A DNA stretch of 64,000 nt from an uncultured Bacteroidales bacterium (GTDB taxonomy: Bacteria > Bacteroidota > Bacteroidia > Bacteroidales > Paludibacteraceae): assembly GCA_946187695.1 (NCBI GenBank), contig CAMHSB010000005.1:39917-103916 (forward strand). The letters are read 5' to 3'. The notes beneath the pieces were generated by a model, which saw nothing but the letters and a program-made list of their open reading frames with translations, did not search any database and was not told where the DNA came from. Positions 60,751 through 64,000 of the stretch are shown piece by piece; position 1 is the stretch's first letter; every line of letters begins with the position of its first letter. Made by a program: the position numbers and the translations under genes.

Positions 60751-63312
60751 ATGAGAAAATTCTTTTCTTTGATGGCTGCAATTTTATTTGCAGGAAGCAT
60801 GATGGCAACTGATTACCAGAAGGTGACTTCTACCGATCAATTGGTAGCAGGCGCTAAGTATGTAATCGGTACGGATGACGGTAGCTTTATTGCTACAACG
60901 GCAAACAACAACAACCGTAAGATCACTACAGCTGAGGTTACTGACGGTGTTGTTACGGCAACGGATGCTTTGATGGTATTTGAACTGGGTGGCGAAGCAG
61001 GTGCTTGGACGTTCGCTACAGTGAATTACCTCGGCACGGCAGGTTATCTGAACACTACCAGCACAACAGGTAGTAACAACCTGAAGATTGTGGCAGAGTT
61101 GGATGACTACGCTTACTTCACTATTGCTATTGAGGAAGGCGTAACAACAGTTACCTGTACCGGTAAGGATAGCCGTAACATTCTGTATCAGAATGGTACA
61201 ACTTGCTTCTCTTGCTACAACACCCAAACGTCTTCGCAGTATCACAAGCCGAACCTCTACAAAGAGATTGGTGGTGGTGACGATCCGCAACCGCAACCGC
61301 TGGCAGACGGTTTCTATCTCGTAGGTACCATGAACGCATGGACCCCGGCAGCTGCTTATAAGTTCGAGGCTAACCCGGCAAACGAGAATGAGATGATGTT
61401 GGCAGGTGTTAACTTGGCAGAAAATGCAGAGCTCAAGGTTCGTCAAGTAGCTGGTGGCGAAGCAACTGCTTGGTTCCCCGATGGAGAGAACAACAACTAT
61501 GTAGTTGACGCAGCTCACGCAGGTGAGAAAGACATCTATTTCCGCGCAGACGGTCAAGGTGGCGAAGGTTGGCACTATGGTTACATCTATATCGCAGAAA
61601 ATGTAGTTCCTGTAGCTGACTTTACGCAGCCGTTCACGTTGAAGTTCAAAGGTACGGGTAACTCCGGTTCTGACGCTTCTACAGCTTTCGCAGCAGATGT
61701 TGCTGCTATCTTTGACGCTGCAAGTGCTCCTTATGTAGCTGAAGTAACGGAAGCTACCAAAGTATATGCAGGTCGCCCGATTGCTGACGACAATTCGAGT
61801 GTTAAGTTCGGTACGTCTTCCGCACAAGGAACGTTGGCTTTCACTTTGGCTCAAGCTATTGAGGTTGATTCGATTGTTGTGAACGCTACTCAGTACGGTA
61901 ACAATGCATCTAAGATCACGGTTAACGGTACTGAATTTGACCTCAATGCAGGCAATAAAGTTCCGCAAAATGTAAAGATCACTCCTGCCGGTGAAATCAG
62001 CGCAATCACGATTGCTCAAAGCTCGAGCGAACGTATGTATCTGCGTTATATAGCTGTTTATCCGAAGCAAGGTGGTGGTGTTGAACCGCAACCGCAGCCG
62101 CTGGCAGATGGTTTCTATCTCGTAGGCACCATGAACGATTGGACGCCGGCAGCTGAGTATAAGTTCGCTGTTAACCCGGACAACGAGGCTGAGATGGTAT
62201 TGGCAGGTGTTACCTTGGCAGAAAATGCAGAGCTCAAGGTTCGTCAAGTAGCTGGTGGCGAAGCAACCCTTTGGTTCCCGGCAGAGGCTGGCAACTATGT
62301 AGTTGACGCTGATCATGCAGGTGAGAAAGACATCTACTTCCGCGCTGACTATCAGGGTGGTGAAGGTTGGTATGCAGGCTGCATCTATATCGCAGCTAAC
62401 GAGCCGGAACCGCAGCCGGGTGAAGGTGGCGTAATTTATGACTGGGCTGGTGCCGTCGGAACGACTATCTTTGGCCCTGCAGGCGTAGAAACTTCAACCG
62501 TTAAGATTCACACGAACACAGACCAAGTTGATGCTATCAAGTTCGGTAGTTCGTACGTATATGCAGATGGCAAGTACATCGCTATCAAACCGGCTAAGGG
62601 TGGATTCCTGGCTGGTGACGTACTCAGCGTAGCTGTTGTATTCAGCAACAGCTCGGATGCTAAGTATGCACAGGTAGATTTACGTGCAGCTGATGGTGAC
62701 ACCCGCATTTGGCTGTCTGATTCTGCTTCGACGATCAACGCTCGTACCCAGGCTGGTGATCCTATCGTTCAGACCTACACCTTGACGGCTGATCAAGATT
62801 CGCTCCTCCTCGGTCGTTATGGTAACACCTCGATGTTCATTACTCTGTTGAAGGTTGAGCGCGGTGTTGAACCGCAACCGCAGCCGCTGGCAGATGGTTT
62901 CTATCTCGTAGGCACCATGAACGATTGGACGCCGGCAGCTGAGTATAAGTTCGCTGTTAACCCGGACAACGAGGCTGAGATGGTATTGGCAGGTGTTAAC
63001 TTGGCAGAAAATGCAGAGCTCAAGGTTCGTCAAGTAGAGAATGGCGTAGCAACTGCTTGGTTCCCGGCAGAGGCTGGTAACTATGTAGTTGACGCAGCTC
63101 ACGCAGGTCTGAAGGATATCTACTTCCGCGCTGACTATGCAGGTGATCAAAATTATTGGTATGCAGGCTGCATCTATATCGCAGCTAACAACGGTTCCGC
63201 AATCATAAACACCGAGGCTGCAAAGGTTGCTGTTAAGCAGTTGCGCAACGGTATGGTAATCATCCGCCGCGGTGATCGTGAATACTCGATTATGGGACAG
63301 TTGGTTAAATAA
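60751..63312 (+). CDS. Secreted protein with three repeated starch-binding-like modules
   Basis: 853 residues, signal peptide MRKFFSLMAAILFAGSMMA. Three copies of a module (DGFYLVGTMN.W.PAAEYKF ... YVVDADHAGEKDIYFRAD) lie at about residues 178-288, 448-550 and 710-815. They resemble the CBM48/SusE-F-type modules that hold starch. Between them are two beta-rich domains I do not recognise (about 290-440; 560-705), and the first 170 residues are another beta-rich domain. The end is the shared tag (VAVKQLRNGMVIIRRGDREY). The second and third modules have identical DNA for 136 bp (62077-62212 and 62863-62998), a sign of recent copying. Confidence 0.83.
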   Translation: MRKFFSLMAAILFAGSMMATDYQKVTSTDQLVAGAKYVIGTDDGSFIATTANNNNRKITTAEVTDGVVTATDALMVFELGGEAGAWTFATVNYLGTAGYLNTTSTTGSNNLKIVAELDDYAYFTIAIEEGVTTVTCTGKDSRNILYQNGTTCFSCYNTQTSSQYHKPNLYKEIGGGDDPQPQPLADGFYLVGTMNAWTPAAAYKFEANPANENEMMLAGVNLAENAELKVRQVAGGEATAWFPDGENNNYVVDAAHAGEKDIYFRADGQGGEGWHYGYIYIAENVVPVADFTQPFTLKFKGTGNSGSDASTAFAADVAAIFDAASAPYVAEVTEATKVYAGRPIADDNSSVKFGTSSAQGTLAFTLAQAIEVDSIVVNATQYGNNASKITVNGTEFDLNAGNKVPQNVKITPAGEISAITIAQSSSERMYLRYIAVYPKQGGGVEPQPQPLADGFYLVGTMNDWTPAAEYKFAVNPDNEAEMVLAGVTLAENAELKVRQVAGGEATLWFPAEAGNYVVDADHAGEKDIYFRADYQGGEGWYAGCIYIAANEPEPQPGEGGVIYDWAGAVGTTIFGPAGVETSTVKIHTNTDQVDAIKFGSSYVYADGKYIAIKPAKGGFLAGDVLSVAVVFSNSSDAKYAQVDLRAADGDTRIWLSDSASTINARTQAGDPIVQTYTLTADQDSLLLGRYGNTSMFITLLKVERGVEPQPQPLADGFYLVGTMNDWTPAAEYKFAVNPDNEAEMVLAGVNLAENAELKVRQVENGVATAWFPAEAGNYVVDAAHAGLKDIYFRADYAGDQNYWYAGCIYIAANNGSAIINTEAAKVAVKQLRNGMVIIRRGDREYSIMGQLVK
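62077..62998 (+). repeat. 136-bp identical copies within the modular gene
   Basis: 62077-62212 equals 62863-62998 base for base (offset 786 bp). It covers the linker and first half of the starch-binding-like module. The first module copy (from about 61282) is similar but has diverged. Confidence 0.85.
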
Positions 63313-63336
63313 CCAAAGGTCTAAATAACTCAAAAG

Positions 63337-63367
63337 GCGGGCAGTGAATACTGCTCGCTTTTTTTTT
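63337..63367 (+). terminator. Terminator after the modular binding protein
   Basis: GCGGGCAGT (63337-63345) pairs with ACTGCTCGC (63350-63358), followed by T9. Confidence 0.85.
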
Positions 63368-63408
63368 GTGCCCAATTATAAAAAATACGAAAAAAATATA
63401 TCTTTTTC

Positions 63409-63439
63409 TTGCATATGTAAAATTTTTGTAGTAAATTTG
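63409..63439 (+). promoter_or_regulatory. Promoter of the last gene
   Basis: TTG (63409-63411), 20 nt, TAAATTTG (63432-63439), 104 bp before ATG 63543. Confidence 0.75.
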
Positions 63440-63542
63440 CAGTCGATTTTGTACTTATACAAAGAATACCGAAAGAACACAACGTAAATATTATAGATTT
63501 ACTCTTAATTAACCCAATTTATAAACTAAAAAATCAAAAATC

Positions 63543-64000
63543 ATGAGAAAATTTCTTTCTTTGATGTTCGCTGTCTTTATGGCAGTGTTTGCATTTGGAC
63601 AGAGTTATGGTATTTTGGTTAATGGCCACACGTATTATGCCGGCACACATCAAGGCATGAACTTTGAGGGCTTTGACGAATATCTTGCTCATGTTCAACT
63701 TGAAGCAGGTGATTATTGCCAGCTCTATGATGCTAGCAATGAAGCTGCTTGGGCAGTACCTCTGAACACGTATTCTGTTGAGGGCTTTACCCTTAACAAT
63801 GATCGTTATGAGGTAGCAACAGAAGGTTGTTATGATTTCTACATCCAGTTGAAGTATCAGGCAGACCAATTGTATATTGGCGCTGGTTCTAACTGCGGTG
63901 CTGGAGAAGAGATCGGTGGTGGCGAAACCCCGGAACCCGAACCGGTAGATCCGAAGACAGGTTACGCTTTGTTGGTAAATGGTATTGACACTATAGATCT
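63543..64000 (+). CDS. Secreted protein, N-terminal fragment
   Basis: The first 152 codons are present; the gene runs off the window. Signal peptide MRKFLSLMFAVFMAVFAFGQ. A beta-rich module follows (SYGILVNGHTYYAGTHQGMN; YDFYIQLKYQADQLYIG), then a Pro/Glu linker (TPEPEPVDP) and the start of a second copy (GYALLVNGIDTIDL). The repeated 'LLVNG' start suggests a modular carbohydrate-binding protein like its neighbours. Family not firmly recognised. Confidence 0.75.
   Translation, partial: MRKFLSLMFAVFMAVFAFGQSYGILVNGHTYYAGTHQGMNFEGFDEYLAHVQLEAGDYCQLYDASNEAAWAVPLNTYSVEGFTLNNDRYEVATEGCYDFYIQLKYQADQLYIGAGSNCGAGEEIGGGETPEPEPVDPKTGYALLVNGIDTID

Noticed and set aside
60784..62316. Minus-strand open frame of 510 codons in the modular binding-protein gene
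   Set aside because: The plus-strand product has repeated modules, a signal peptide and the shared tag; the minus frame is Ser/Cys/Arg-rich without domains.

Overview
The window looks like a chromosome segment of a member of the Bacteroidales (phylum Bacteroidota). About sixteen promoters follow the Bacteroidota pattern, a TTG -33 box, exactly 20 nt, then a TAnnTTTG -7 box. Gene content agrees: a TonB-dependent receptor with a DUF4249 lipoprotein, BspA-like leucine-rich surface proteins, lpxD-lpxC-lpxA, a fimbrillin-like gene, and secreted proteins ending in a shared tag that resembles a type IX secretion sorting signal. TAG, TAA and TGA all serve as stops. Sequence alone does not give a genus.

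Layout. 1-1.4 kb: tail of a DUF2442 protein, a long rod-like RNA candidate, and a MNT/HEPN two-gene module. 1.4-7.6 kb: a 1864-residue BspA-like protein behind a structured leader. 7.6-12.5 kb: a repeated palindromic element, then an outer-membrane operon (lipoprotein gene with an in-frame TAG, TonB-dependent receptor, DUF4249 lipoprotein). 12.5-18.7 kb: uxaB-uxaA for galacturonate use, comF, nadB and an NlpC/P60 hydrolase. 18.77-19.54 kb, minus strand: tRNA-Leu(UAA) split by a group I intron that carries an HNH endonuclease gene. 19.6-26.6 kb: HD phosphohydrolase, lpxD, lpxC, lpxA, glnS, an HsdR-N-like protein and phoH. 26.6-30.6 kb, minus strand: an OmpA-family protein, a secreted protein of unknown function and aroB. 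30.7-36.8 kb: thioredoxin, K+/H+ antiporter, SDR, RhlE helicase, with convergent rsmF.

36.8-48.3 kb is a plastic accessory region. Two DUF4143-type ATPases and a frameshifted fimbrillin-like gene lie inside a 5.04-kb unit bounded by 316-bp identical direct repeats, followed by a second giant BspA-like protein. A 45-nt leader motif occurs five times in the window, twice exactly 10 nt before the start of a BspA giant. Both giants also shift from AT-rich to GC-rich at equivalent positions, which suggests mosaic assembly.

48.3-52.0 kb looks like an uncharacterised mobile or satellite element: a frameshifted HTH protein, a RepA/RecA-like ATPase, a palindromic repeat (also found as a scar near 7.6 kb), and an array of small proteins, four of which share a motif. 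Three of those four genes have nearly the same hairpin in their leaders.

52.0-54.4 kb: free methionine-R-sulfoxide reductase, aldo/keto reductase, tRNA-Phe and TrmO. 54.5-64 kb: a starch cluster with two secreted GH13 alpha-amylases (the second starts inside the first), two proteins with carbohydrate-binding modules, and the start of another secreted protein. No CRISPR array, rRNA or recognisable transposase gene was seen.
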